Origin: Candidatus Omnitrophota bacterium
GTDB taxonomy: Bacteria > Ratteibacteria > UBA8468 > B48-G9 > JAFGKM01
Length of the DNA: 15,378 nucleotides
Direction of reading: 5' to 3'
NCBI GenBank assembly: GCA_023818745.1
Contig: JAMWBY010000025.1
Span: 1 to 15,378, forward strand
A model generated the notes under the pieces. It had not been told where the DNA came from. It worked only from the letters and a program-made list of their open reading frames with translations, and ran no database searches. Shown here in pieces: positions 1 through 6,989 of this stretch. The translations under genes were made by a program, and so were the position numbers. The stretch's first letter is position 1; every line of letters starts with the position of its first letter.

Positions 1-951
1 TATGTTATCAGCAACAACCCATAAATCAAGTGAATTTTCTAAAGCAGGATTTTTTCTTATTCTTCCAACAAAAACATCATCTTTTTCTGATGCCAGCAAA
101 GGTATCGGATATAAACTTTTTTCTGGCGCATCTATAACTTTAATACCAGGGAATTTTTTAAGAATTTCTTTCGCTTTTTTAACATCAACTTTTTTTTCAA
201 ACTGTGCTGTTATACTTTCAGAATGACCATTAAATACAGGAACTCTCACACATGTTGCAGATACCTTTAAGTCAGGTAGTCCCATAATTTTCCTTGTTTC
301 TTTTATCATTTTGACCTCTTCTGAATAATATCCTTCAAATTCATCACTTAAAGAACCAATTTCAGGAATAAGATTTCCAAAAATTTGATATGGATAAACC
401 TGATTTTTTATTTCTATCCCTTTTAAATAGTTTTCAACCTGATTTTGTAATTCCTCAACTGCTTTTCTTCCTGTTCCTGAAACTGCTTGATATGTTGATA
501 CAATTACTCTTTTTAAACCAAATTCAAGATGAAGTGGGTATAAAGCAACTACCATTTGAATTGTAGAACAATTTGGATTTGCAATGAAACCTTGATGATT
601 TTTTAATGCATTAGGATTAACCTCAGGAACAACGAGTGGAACTCTGTCATCCATTCTGAAATCTGCACCATTATCAATAACAATACAACCCATTTCTACT
701 GCCTTCCATCCATATAATTTACTTGCTCCTTTTTCTCCTTCTGTTCCAGCAAAAAAAGCAATATCAATATCTTTAAAATTCTCAATTTTTGTTTCTTCTA
801 TTTTGAAAGTCCTTCCAGCAATTTCTTCTTCTCTCTCTTTTGTTGCAAAAACTTTTAATTCATTAAATGGGAAATTCCTTTCAATTAAAATTTCAACCAT
901 TTTTTTACCAACCATACCAGCACCAACAACACATACATTATACTTTCTCAT
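1..951 (-). CDS. asd: Aspartate-semialdehyde dehydrogenase, C-terminus cut by window edge
   Basis: Reduces aspartyl phosphate to aspartate semialdehyde with NADPH, the branch point to lysine/diaminopimelate, threonine and methionine; cytosolic. I translated the minus strand from the ATG at 949-951; 317 codons are open to the edge, against about 330-340 for the family. Visible: an N-terminal nucleotide-binding glycine motif (VVGAGMVGKKM, about residues 8-18), FFAGTEGEKGAS (about 67-77), the catalytic cysteine in NPNCST (Cys128) and the active-site histidine in RVPVFNGHSES (His243). The start has a purine-rich site (GGGGGAAAG) just upstream and lies 14 bases inside the end of bioY, so it is the third gene of the peptidase-bioY-asd operon. 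Only the extreme C-terminus is missing. The family call is secure; substrate identity follows from the motifs. Confidence 0.95.
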   Translation of the reverse strand, partial: MRKYNVCVVGAGMVGKKMVEILIERNFPFNELKVFATKEREEEIAGRTFKIEETKIENFKDIDIAFFAGTEGEKGASKLYGWKAVEMGCIVIDNGADFRMDDRVPLVVPEVNPNALKNHQGFIANPNCSTIQMVVALYPLHLEFGLKRVIVSTYQAVSGTGRKAVEELQNQVENYLKGIEIKNQVYPYQIFGNLIPEIGSLSDEFEGYYSEEVKMIKETRKIMGLPDLKVSATCVRVPVFNGHSESITAQFEKKVDVKKAKEILKKFPGIKVIDAPEKSLYPIPLLASEKDDVFVGRIRKNPALENSLDLWVVADNI

Positions 952-1510
952 CTTCTTTCCCCCTTATTTTTTCTGCAAAAATTCCTGCCATAATTGCTTT
1001 CAAAATGTCAAAAGGAATAAAAGGTAAAACTCCAATTAGAAGTAAATTTTTAGTTTCAGTTTTTAAGAAAATTTTAAGCCAGATAATCCCTAAAAAGTAA
1101 ATTATTAAACTTGCAAGTATCATACCTAAAATTTTGTTCTTCCTTTCAGAAAAATATCCGGCAATATAAGAAGCAAAAATAAAGCCAACTAAATACCCTG
1201 TTGTCGGTCTTAAAATGCCAAAAGAACCACCATAAAACCATCCAATTCCAGAAACGCCAGCAGTAAAATAAAGTATCTGTGATAAACATCCAAAATTCTT
1301 ACCAAGTAAAATCCCAGATAGTAAAACTACAAATGTCTGAAAAGTAATAGGAACAGGAGTAAATGGAATTTTAATATAAATTTGTGCTGAAAGACCTGTT
1401 AAAATTGAAAAAATAATTGAAAGTAAAATTTTTTCAAAAACTCCCATAACTTTATAATTTTCAAAATACTTTTCCCATGTTTTATTCCAAATTTTTCTTA
1501 TCGTTTCCAT
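938..1510 (-). CDS. bioY: BioY, biotin-specific S component of an ECF transporter
   Basis: Integral membrane protein of 190 residues that binds and imports biotin, normally with the EcfA ATPases and the EcfT coupling protein. The family signature is clear: IPFTPVPITFQTFVVLLSG (about residues 48-66), PTTGYLVGF (about 102-110) and the C-terminal FIPFDILKAIMAG. About six hydrophobic segments start near residue 25; a charged cytosolic N-terminus of about 22 residues precedes them. The ATG shares one base with the stop of the upstream peptidase gene (TAATG) and is preceded by AGGAG; the 3' end overlaps asd by 14 bases, so translation is probably coupled. No biotin synthesis gene and no EcfA/EcfT gene is in the window, so the transporter either uses a shared energising module encoded elsewhere or works alone, as some BioY proteins are reported to do. 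Confidence 0.93.
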   Translation of the reverse strand: METIRKIWNKTWEKYFENYKVMGVFEKILLSIIFSILTGLSAQIYIKIPFTPVPITFQTFVVLLSGILLGKNFGCLSQILYFTAGVSGIGWFYGGSFGILRPTTGYLVGFIFASYIAGYFSERKNKILGMILASLIIYFLGIIWLKIFLKTETKNLLLIGVLPFIPFDILKAIMAGIFAEKIRGKEDEKV

Positions 1511-2778
1511 TAAGCATCTCCTATTATATTTTTTAGTTTATCTTCATCTCCTTTTGGAGAAATAACTGCAAGATAAAAATTTTCTTTTTTAAATATCTCA
1601 TTTGCAACTTCTTCTACTTGTCTCTTTTTAACTTTTTCAATCTTTTTAACTATTTCATTAATATTTTCCATTTTTCTCTTTAATAATTTCTGTTCTCCAA
1701 TCCATAACATATATTCAAGATTATCCTCAAGGCCCATTAAAAATTGAGATATAAGAAATTTTTTACCTCTCTCAATTTCATCTTCTTTGACCCCAGTTGT
1801 TTTTATTTCTTTTAGCTCTTTAATTATTTCTATCATGGTTTTTTCAAGATTTTCAGAAGATATTCCTGCTGAAATGTTAAATATTCCAGTATCCTGATAC
1901 TGTCTTACAAAACTTCTAATTTCATAGGCAAGCCCAAGTTCTTCTCTTATTCTATTAAACAATCTACTACTCATATTTCCACCAAGTATAACATTCAAAA
2001 GAGCAAGAGGATATTTTCTTTCGTCTTCAAAGGAATATGTAAAACCACCAAAAGAAATGTGTGTTTGTTCAGTATCTTTTAACATCAATTTTACTTTCGG
2101 TCCTTCCTTATTGCCTTCCCATTTTTCAAATTTATTTTCTTCTTTTTTTTCAATATCAAAAAAATATTTTTCAAAAAGTTTTTTAAGTTTATTTTCCTCA
2201 AAACTTCCTGCTGCACTTATTACTATATTTTTTCCAGTATATTTTGAATTTATGTAATTGACAAGGTCTTCTCTTTTTATTTTTGATAATGTTTCTGGAG
2301 TTCCTGAAATTGGTATACCAAGAGGATGATTTCCAAAAATTAAATTATCAAATAATTCATGAACATATCTTGCAGGAATATCTCTATACATATTTATTTC
2401 TTCAATAATAACATTTCTTTCTTTTTCTATATCATCTTGTTTTAAAAGCGGATTCTTTATCATATCAGAAAGTATATCAAGAGATAATTCAAGATATTTA
2501 TCAAGAATCTTTATCCAGTAGCATGTGGCTTCTGTTGAAGTAAATCCATTAAATGAACCACCAACTCCTTCAATTGCTGTTTTTATTTCATTACAACTTC
2601 TCGTTTTTGTTCCTTTGAATAAAAGATGTTCTATAAAATGTGAAATTCCAGCAAGTTCAGAATTTTCAAATCTGCTACCTGTTTTTACAAAAACACCGAT
2701 TGCCAATGAATGAAACCCAGGTAATTTCTTATATATAAGTTTTATTTCATTTTTACTTTTATGTTCATGCCAATCCAT
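1510..2778 (-). CDS. M16-family zinc metallopeptidase (pitrilysin / processing-peptidase type)
   Basis: A 422-residue protein of the size of one M16B subunit (bacterial processing-peptidase-like, YmxG-type). The inverted zinc motif HxxEH is intact (HFIEH, His47, Glu50, His51) and the third ligand is the glutamate of the RNVIIEEINM stretch (Glu127), at the spacing usual in the family. The C-terminal half carries the M16 inactive-like domain with GGNMSSRLFNRIREELGLAYEI. Because the zinc motif is complete this should be a catalytic chain, acting as a homodimer or with a partner not seen here; the substrate is unknown. No signal peptide is visible, so a cytosolic site is likely. The ATG at 2776-2778 has AAAGGG six bases upstream. 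It is the first gene of an operon with bioY (one-base overlap) and asd; the functional link is not obvious. Confidence 0.93.
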   Translation of the reverse strand: MDWHEHKSKNEIKLIYKKLPGFHSLAIGVFVKTGSRFENSELAGISHFIEHLLFKGTKTRSCNEIKTAIEGVGGSFNGFTSTEATCYWIKILDKYLELSLDILSDMIKNPLLKQDDIEKERNVIIEEINMYRDIPARYVHELFDNLIFGNHPLGIPISGTPETLSKIKREDLVNYINSKYTGKNIVISAAGSFEENKLKKLFEKYFFDIEKKEENKFEKWEGNKEGPKVKLMLKDTEQTHISFGGFTYSFEDERKYPLALLNVILGGNMSSRLFNRIREELGLAYEIRSFVRQYQDTGIFNISAGISSENLEKTMIEIIKELKEIKTTGVKEDEIERGKKFLISQFLMGLEDNLEYMLWIGEQKLLKRKMENINEIVKKIEKVKKRQVEEVANEIFKKENFYLAVISPKGDEDKLKNIIGDA

Positions 2779-2788
2779 TTTTTTCCCT

Positions 2789-2816
2789 TTGACATATTTT
2801 TTTTGTGTTTTATAAT
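2789..2816 (+). promoter_or_regulatory. Consensus sigma-70 promoter for the TIM-barrel gene at 2850
   Basis: Perfect hexamers TTGACA (2789-2794) and TATAAT (2811-2816) with a 16-base spacer. The predicted start near 2823 gives a leader of about 27 bases before the ATG at 2850. The -35 box overlaps the ribosome site of the divergent M16 gene. Confidence 0.75.
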
Positions 2817-2839
2817 ACCATAAAAATCAAAAATTTAAA
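2812..2839 (-). promoter_or_regulatory. Probable promoter for the M16-bioY-asd operon
   Basis: Read on the minus strand: a weak -35 TTTAAA (2834-2839), 16-base spacer, then -10 TATTAT (2812-2817) preceded by TGG, an extended -10. The predicted start near 2805 leaves a leader of about 27 bases containing the ribosome site of the M16 gene. The -10 uses the same bases as the -10 of the divergent plus-strand promoter. Confidence 0.45.
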
Positions 2840-2849
2840 AGGAGGGAGG

Positions 2850-3725
2850 ATGAGAATAGGATTTATGATGAAATTTGATAGAGAAAGAATAGAATTTGCA
2901 AAAAAGGTTGGATTTGGTAGTTGTGAATTAAGAGTAAGTCCAGAGGATGATTTTTTCCCTGGTAAAGATGGATGGGAAACAAAAGCAAAAGAAGTTGCAG
3001 AATATTATATGGAAAAAGGAATTAGAATTTCATGTATTGGTGGTTTTTATGTAAATCATATGGACCCTGAAAAAGAGGAAGAATATAAAAAACTTGTAAG
3101 GAATGTGATATTGCTTGCTGCAAAAATGGAAGTCCCTGTTGTGGCTGGTTTTTCAGGAAGAATTGTGGGTAAAGCACTTGAAGATAGTATTCCAAAATAT
3201 AGAGAGATATGGAGCCAACATGCTAAATTTGCAGAAGATCATGGAATAAAAATCGCTTTTGAAAACTGTCCAATGGGGCAATTTCATACTCCATGTAATG
3301 GAATAAATTTAATGTGTACACCTAAAATGTGGGAAATTGCTTTTTCAGAAGTTGAATCTGAAGCAATAGGTCTTGAATGGGATCCAAGTCATCTTATATG
3401 TCAGTTTATAGACCCAATAATTTCAATAAAAGAATTTGGAAAAAGGATTTACCATATTCATGCAAAAGATGCACATATTAACTGGGATATCATTAAAAAA
3501 TATGGTTTCTGGTATCCTAATGCAATTGAACATTGTTTCCCAGGACTTGGTGATACTGATTGGCGGTTATGTATAAAAGAGTTACAAAGAATAGGATATA
3601 AAGGGGACTTGAATATTGAAGGATGGCATGACCTTGTATATAATGATAGAGTAGGAAAAGGTAAAGAAGATGAGGGTCTAATAATTGCTTTTAAACATTT
3701 AAGTCAATTTCTCGTCCAAGATTAA
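2850..3725 (+). CDS. Xylose isomerase-like TIM-barrel protein (sugar phosphate isomerase/epimerase)
   Basis: A 291-residue protein of the AP-endonuclease-2/xylose-isomerase-like superfamily, which isomerises or epimerises sugars, keto-sugars or inositol derivatives with a divalent metal. Candidate metal ligands lie at the expected barrel positions: Glu138 (IAFENCP), Asp178 and His181 (LEWDPSH), His204 (YHIHAKD) and Glu257 (NIEGWH). No signal peptide, so cytosolic. The start is the ATG at 2850, with AAGGAGG five bases upstream; an in-frame GTG at 2805 would lie between the promoter hexamers and is rejected. It appears to be transcribed alone, since the next gene has its own promoter. The exact substrate cannot be read from the sequence; the related fold at 11013-11843 is too different to be a recent duplicate. 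Confidence 0.85.
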   Translation: MRIGFMMKFDRERIEFAKKVGFGSCELRVSPEDDFFPGKDGWETKAKEVAEYYMEKGIRISCIGGFYVNHMDPEKEEEYKKLVRNVILLAAKMEVPVVAGFSGRIVGKALEDSIPKYREIWSQHAKFAEDHGIKIAFENCPMGQFHTPCNGINLMCTPKMWEIAFSEVESEAIGLEWDPSHLICQFIDPIISIKEFGKRIYHIHAKDAHINWDIIKKYGFWYPNAIEHCFPGLGDTDWRLCIKELQRIGYKGDLNIEGWHDLVYNDRVGKGKEDEGLIIAFKHLSQFLVQD

Positions 3726-3746
3726 TATAAATTCCTTCTAAAAAAC

Positions 3747-3775
3747 TTTACAAAAAAATTTTTAAATGGTATATT
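3747..3775 (+). promoter_or_regulatory. Sigma-70 promoter for the MBL-fold hydrolase
   Basis: TTTACA (3747-3752), 17-base spacer, TATATT (3770-3775) preceded by TGG (extended -10). The predicted start near 3782 gives a very short leader of about 16 bases that is almost entirely the Shine-Dalgarno sequence AAGGAGGTGA (3784-3793). Confidence 0.6.
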
Positions 3776-3797
3776 TTTTTTGGAAGGAGGTGAGAAA

Positions 3798-4418
3798 ATG
3801 ATTGATTTTATAAAATGGTTGGGACATGCTTCTATTTTAATTTCAATTGGTGGAAAAAATACTTATATTGACCCCTGGAAACTTACAAAAGATCAGCCAA
3901 AAGGTGATTTGGTTTTAGTTACTCATAATCATTATGACCATTTTAGCCCTGATGATATAAATAGAATTGCAAGAAAAGATACTGTAATTATTGGTCCTTA
4001 TGATATAATGAAACTTAAAACAGGTGAAAAGATAAATATAACCCCAGGAAAAGAATTAGACCTTGGATGGATAAAGATAAAAGGAGTTCCAGCGTATAAT
4101 ATTAAAAAGAACTTCCATCCTAAAATTAACGATTATCTCGGTTATTTGATTGAAATTGAAAACAAAAAAATTTATGTTGCAGGAGATACTGACTTTATCC
4201 CTGAGATGAAAGAAATAAAAGCAGATATAGTTATTGTTCCTATAGGAGGGACATACACAATGAATGCAGAAGAAGCAGCAAATGCAGTGAATATAATGAA
4301 GCCTCAGATTGCAATACCTTATCATTACGGAGATATTATTGGTTCAGAAAAAGATGCAAAAATTTTTTCTTCCTTTGTTTTAAACACGAAAGTAGAAATC
4401 TTAAAAGAGGAAAGATAA
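3798..4418 (+). CDS. Metallo-beta-lactamase-fold metal-dependent hydrolase (UPF0173/YtkL-like)
   Basis: A 206-residue hydrolase of the short MBL-fold class (beta-lactamase superfamily 3 type). The metal motif HxHxDH is complete as THNHYDH (His43, His45, Asp47, His48), followed by the bridging aspartate in AGDTD (Asp130) and a C-terminal histidine in PYHYGD (His176). An N-terminal WLGHASILI strand is typical of the UPF0173 group. The reaction is unknown; proteins of this size act on varied ester or phosphodiester bonds. The start is the ATG at 3798, since a near-perfect Shine-Dalgarno (AAGGAGGTGA) ends four bases before it; an in-frame TTG at 3780 lies before the site and is rejected. No signal peptide. 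A promoter of its own and a convergent gene downstream suggest a single-gene transcript. Confidence 0.88.
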   Translation: MIDFIKWLGHASILISIGGKNTYIDPWKLTKDQPKGDLVLVTHNHYDHFSPDDINRIARKDTVIIGPYDIMKLKTGEKINITPGKELDLGWIKIKGVPAYNIKKNFHPKINDYLGYLIEIENKKIYVAGDTDFIPEMKEIKADIVIVPIGGTYTMNAEEAANAVNIMKPQIAIPYHYGDIIGSEKDAKIFSSFVLNTKVEILKEER

Positions 4419-4431
4419 TTTCTTTTTTTTT
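4403..4431 (+). terminator. Weak A/T-rich hairpin with T-tract between convergent genes
   Basis: An A-rich strand (4403-4413) can pair with TTTC plus a nine-T run (4419-4431) around the loop GATAA, which contains the stop codon of the MBL gene. Only one G-C pair forms, with two G-U pairs, so intrinsic termination is tentative. A small CTAC-AAA-GTAG hairpin follows at 4433-4443. This 41-base gap separates two genes that point at each other. Confidence 0.25.
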
Positions 4432-4459
4432 GCTACAAAGTAGAGGATAGTAAATTTTT

Positions 4460-4783
4460 TTAAATTTCACTTATGCTGGTATCTGGACCATCTTTAACTT
4501 TTACAAATAATCTTAAATCCTTTTCTATAACTTCAATTTTTTCTAAATCAAAATTATCAGGAAGGACTCTTATATGAGCAATGCTATCTCTTGGTATCAA
4601 TATGATTCTTTTTTCTTTATCAATATCAACAGGTGTCAGTTTCCCTTTTATAACCACAATACCTTTTCCATCAACCATTATCCAGTTTTCTGTAAATTTT
4701 AATACTTTTCCAATGAAAACCCAAAGTTTTTGCTCCAAGAAGAATTTTTTAAACCTTATTTTAACAATTTTACCTTCTATCAT
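4460..4783 (-). CDS. Small beta-rich protein of unknown function, possibly Sm-like
   Basis: A 107-residue protein I do not recognise from a named family. The start is the ATG at 4781-4783, with AAGGGGGAAT directly upstream; an upstream in-frame TTG would lie inside the preceding gene. It begins 13 bases after the stop of the CoA synthetase gene, so the two are almost certainly co-transcribed. The pattern is of short alternating beta strands: VFIGKVLKFTENWIMVDG (about 22-39), GIVVIKGKLTPVDI (41-54), RIILIPRDSIAHIRVLP (59-75) and a charged strand pair to the end. The first and third resemble the Sm1 and Sm2 strand motifs of LSm/Hfq-like barrels (a short barrel, then I-P-x-x-x-I-x-x-I). That is only an inference from pattern. 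There is no membrane segment, cysteine or signal peptide. Confidence 0.75.
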   Translation of the reverse strand: MIEGKIVKIRFKKFFLEQKLWVFIGKVLKFTENWIMVDGKGIVVIKGKLTPVDIDKEKRIILIPRDSIAHIRVLPDNFDLEKIEVIEKDLRLFVKVKDGPDTSISEI

Positions 4784-4796
4784 AATTCCCCCTTTT

Positions 4797-6884
4797 TTAA
4801 AATTCAAAAGCAAATCTTACATCAACTGCGATTACACCATTTTCATTAACAATTAATGGATTTATGTCCATCTCTTTTATTTCAGGAAAATCACATACAA
4901 GTTGAGAAACCTTTAAGATTGTTTCTTTAATTGCATCAATATTACATGGAGGAATATTTCTAAATCCTTTTAATATTTTTGATGTTTTTATTTCGTTTAT
5001 CATCTCATCCACATCCTTATCAGTTAAAGGAGCAACTCTAAAAGAAACATCTTTCAAAAGTTCAACATAAATACCACCAAGGCCAAACATAATAAGATGA
5101 CCGAAGTTGGTATCCCTATTAACACCAATTATAACTTCTACTCCTTTTTCTACCATCTGTTGTATTTGAACGCCGATTATTTTTGCATCTGGGTTATATT
5201 TTCTGGCTGAATTTACTATTTCTTTAAATGCGATTTTTGCTTGTTGAACTGTTTTAATTCCCAATTTTATCCCACCTGCTTCAGTCTTGTGAATTATATC
5301 AGGAGAGACAAGTTTCATAACAAAAACACCCTTTTTTTCTTTTAAAAATTTTTCACATTCATCTTCATTTTTTGCCAGAAACGATTTAATTGTATTGATT
5401 CCATAAAAAGATAAAATTTCTCTCCCCTCAATATCTCCAATAACGTTTATCTTTTGATTTTTGAATTTTTTAATTTTTTCTTTAACTTTCTCTTTCTCAA
5501 CACTAAATTTAATGTATTTAGATTTTGATTTTTCTTCTTTAAACTTCCTATAATTATCCATTGCTTTTAATGAAATAACACATCTTTCCGGAGAAAAATA
5601 GTTTGGAATTTTACTCTCGTTTAGAATATTTATTCCATGCTCAACTCTTTTGCCTCCCATAAAACAGGTAACAACAGGTTTTTCAAATTTTTTTGATATT
5701 TTTGCAATAATTTGGGCAGTTTCTTCAATCTGAGTAGTGATTTGAGGTGTTAAAATTACTATTATCCCATCAACATTATTATCTGAAATTACTGTTTCAA
5801 TTGCTTTTTCATATCTATCTGCTTTTGCATCTCCAAGAATATCCACTGGATTATTTATATTTGAAGCAGGTGGGAGAAAATCTTTAAGAATATTTATTGT
5901 TTTTTCAGAAAATTTAGCCAGAGTAAGTCCTTTTTCTTCAATCATATCAACTGCCATAACAGAAGGCCCTCCTGCATTCGTTATAATACCAATTTTATTT
6001 CCTTTTAAAACTGGCTGATATGAAAAAATTAAAGCATAATCAAACAATTCTTCAATTGTATTTGCTCTTATTACACCTGCTTGTTTCATTGCTGCACTAA
6101 AAGCAATATCTGAACCAGCAAGAGAACCTGTATGAGAACTTGCTGACCTGGCTCCACTTTCTGTTTTACCTGCTTTTACAACAATAATCGGTTTTTTCAT
6201 CACAACTCTTTTTGCAATCTCAATAAATTTTTTCCCATCATTTATACCTTCAAGATATAAGAGAATAACATTTGTATCAGAATCATTTTCAAGTTCTTCT
6301 ATAAGGTCAATTTCAGATATATCTGCTTTATTCCCAAAACTTATAAATTTGGAAAGTCCAACATTTTTTTTAATTGACCAATCAAGAATTGCTGTTCCTA
6401 AAGCACCCGATTGTGTTATGAAGGAAATTTTGCCTTCAGGTGGCATTTCAGAAGCAAAAGAAGCATTTAATTTGTGTTTAGTATCAATAACGCCAAGGCA
6501 ATTAGGACCAATAAGCCGCATTTTATATTTCTTTACAATTTCTTTTAATTTTTCTTCTTTCTTTTTTCCTTCCTCTCCTGTTTCTTTAAACCCAGCAGAA
6601 ATAACTATTAAACCTTTAACTCCTTTTTTCCCACATTGTTCCACAGAATCAATTACAAAATCAGATGGTATAACTATAATAGAAAGTTCAACATAATCAG
6701 GGATTTCAGAAATACTTTTATAACATTTTAAATTTAATATACTTTCTCCTTTTGGATTTACAGGATAAATTTTACCCTTATACCCACCTTCAATTATATT
6801 TTGTAAAATTTTAAAACCAAGTTTATCAGGACTTGTTGAAGCACCTATTAAAGCTATACTTTTGGGATTGAAGAAATATTTCAC
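4797..6884 (-). CDS. Acetate/acyl-CoA ligase, ADP-forming (fused alpha-beta)
   Basis: A 695-residue single-chain enzyme that converts acyl-CoA, ADP and phosphate to acid, CoA and ATP, the energy-conserving last step of fermentation in many anaerobes. Order: CoA-binding Rossmann domain with IALIGASTSPDKLG (about 10-23); succinyl-CoA-ligase-like domains with the phosphohistidine loop SASSHTGSLAG (His251) and the glutamate of YLEGINDG; a lysine-rich linker (about 448-480); then an ATP-grasp beta domain with the second phosphohistidine IIHKTEAGG (His532) and FGLGGIYVELLKDVSFR. Both phosphotransfer histidines are present, so it should be active. There is no acetyltransferase domain, so it is not the Pat-type regulator. 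The start is a GTG at 6884 behind AAGAGGAG. Substrate (acetyl-, propionyl- or aryl-acetyl-CoA) cannot be told. Co-transcribed with the small protein at 4460-4783. Confidence 0.94.
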   Translation of the reverse strand: MKYFFNPKSIALIGASTSPDKLGFKILQNIIEGGYKGKIYPVNPKGESILNLKCYKSISEIPDYVELSIIVIPSDFVIDSVEQCGKKGVKGLIVISAGFKETGEEGKKKEEKLKEIVKKYKMRLIGPNCLGVIDTKHKLNASFASEMPPEGKISFITQSGALGTAILDWSIKKNVGLSKFISFGNKADISEIDLIEELENDSDTNVILLYLEGINDGKKFIEIAKRVVMKKPIIVVKAGKTESGARSASSHTGSLAGSDIAFSAAMKQAGVIRANTIEELFDYALIFSYQPVLKGNKIGIITNAGGPSVMAVDMIEEKGLTLAKFSEKTINILKDFLPPASNINNPVDILGDAKADRYEKAIETVISDNNVDGIIVILTPQITTQIEETAQIIAKISKKFEKPVVTCFMGGKRVEHGINILNESKIPNYFSPERCVISLKAMDNYRKFKEEKSKSKYIKFSVEKEKVKEKIKKFKNQKINVIGDIEGREILSFYGINTIKSFLAKNEDECEKFLKEKKGVFVMKLVSPDIIHKTEAGGIKLGIKTVQQAKIAFKEIVNSARKYNPDAKIIGVQIQQMVEKGVEVIIGVNRDTNFGHLIMFGLGGIYVELLKDVSFRVAPLTDKDVDEMINEIKTSKILKGFRNIPPCNIDAIKETILKVSQLVCDFPEIKEMDINPLIVNENGVIAVDVRFAFEF

Positions 6885-6905
6885 TTTTTCTCCTCTTAAA
6901 AGTTA

Positions 6906-6934
6906 ATTATATAACTCTCTTTCTTTTTTTTCAA
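6906..6934 (-). promoter_or_regulatory. Sigma-70 promoter for the ADP-forming CoA synthetase operon
   Basis: Minus strand: TTGAAA (6929-6934), 17-base spacer, TATAAT (6906-6911). The predicted start near 6899 gives a leader of about 15 bases that is mainly the AAGAGGAG ribosome site. Its -35 lies four bases from the -35 of the divergent fhs promoter. Confidence 0.7.
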
Positions 6935-6938
6935 ATTA

Positions 6939-6967
6939 TTGACACAAATTTGTAAAAAACCTAAACT
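6939..6967 (+). promoter_or_regulatory. Probable promoter of the fhs-suf operon
   Basis: Consensus -35 TTGACA (6939-6944), 17-base spacer, -10 TAAACT (6962-6967; four of six matches). The predicted start near 6974 leaves about 16 bases before the ATG. A better-looking TATAAT at 6969-6974 is 24 bases from the -35 and would place the start inside the ribosome site, so it is less likely. Confidence 0.45.
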
Positions 6968-6989
6968 ATATAATCAAAAGGAGGAAAAT

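Noticed and set aside
2805..2849. Upstream GTG start adding 15 residues to the TIM-barrel gene
   Set aside because: It lies between the promoter hexamers, before the predicted transcription start; the ATG at 2850 has a strong ribosome site.
3780..3797. Upstream TTG start of the MBL-fold gene
   Set aside because: It precedes the Shine-Dalgarno sequence, which is spaced for the ATG at 3798.
4784..4813. Upstream TTG start of the small protein, overlapping the CoA synthetase end
   Set aside because: The added residues are encoded by the ribosome site itself; the ATG at 4783 is better placed.
6969..6974. TATAAT as -10 of the fhs promoter
   Set aside because: It is 24 bases from the TTGACA and would start transcription inside the ribosome site; TAAACT at 17 bases fits better.
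6939..6989. Upstream TTG start giving fhs 17 extra residues
   Set aside because: The TTG is part of the TTGACA -35 box, and the ATG at 6990 has an AAGGAGG site at normal spacing and gives the family length.
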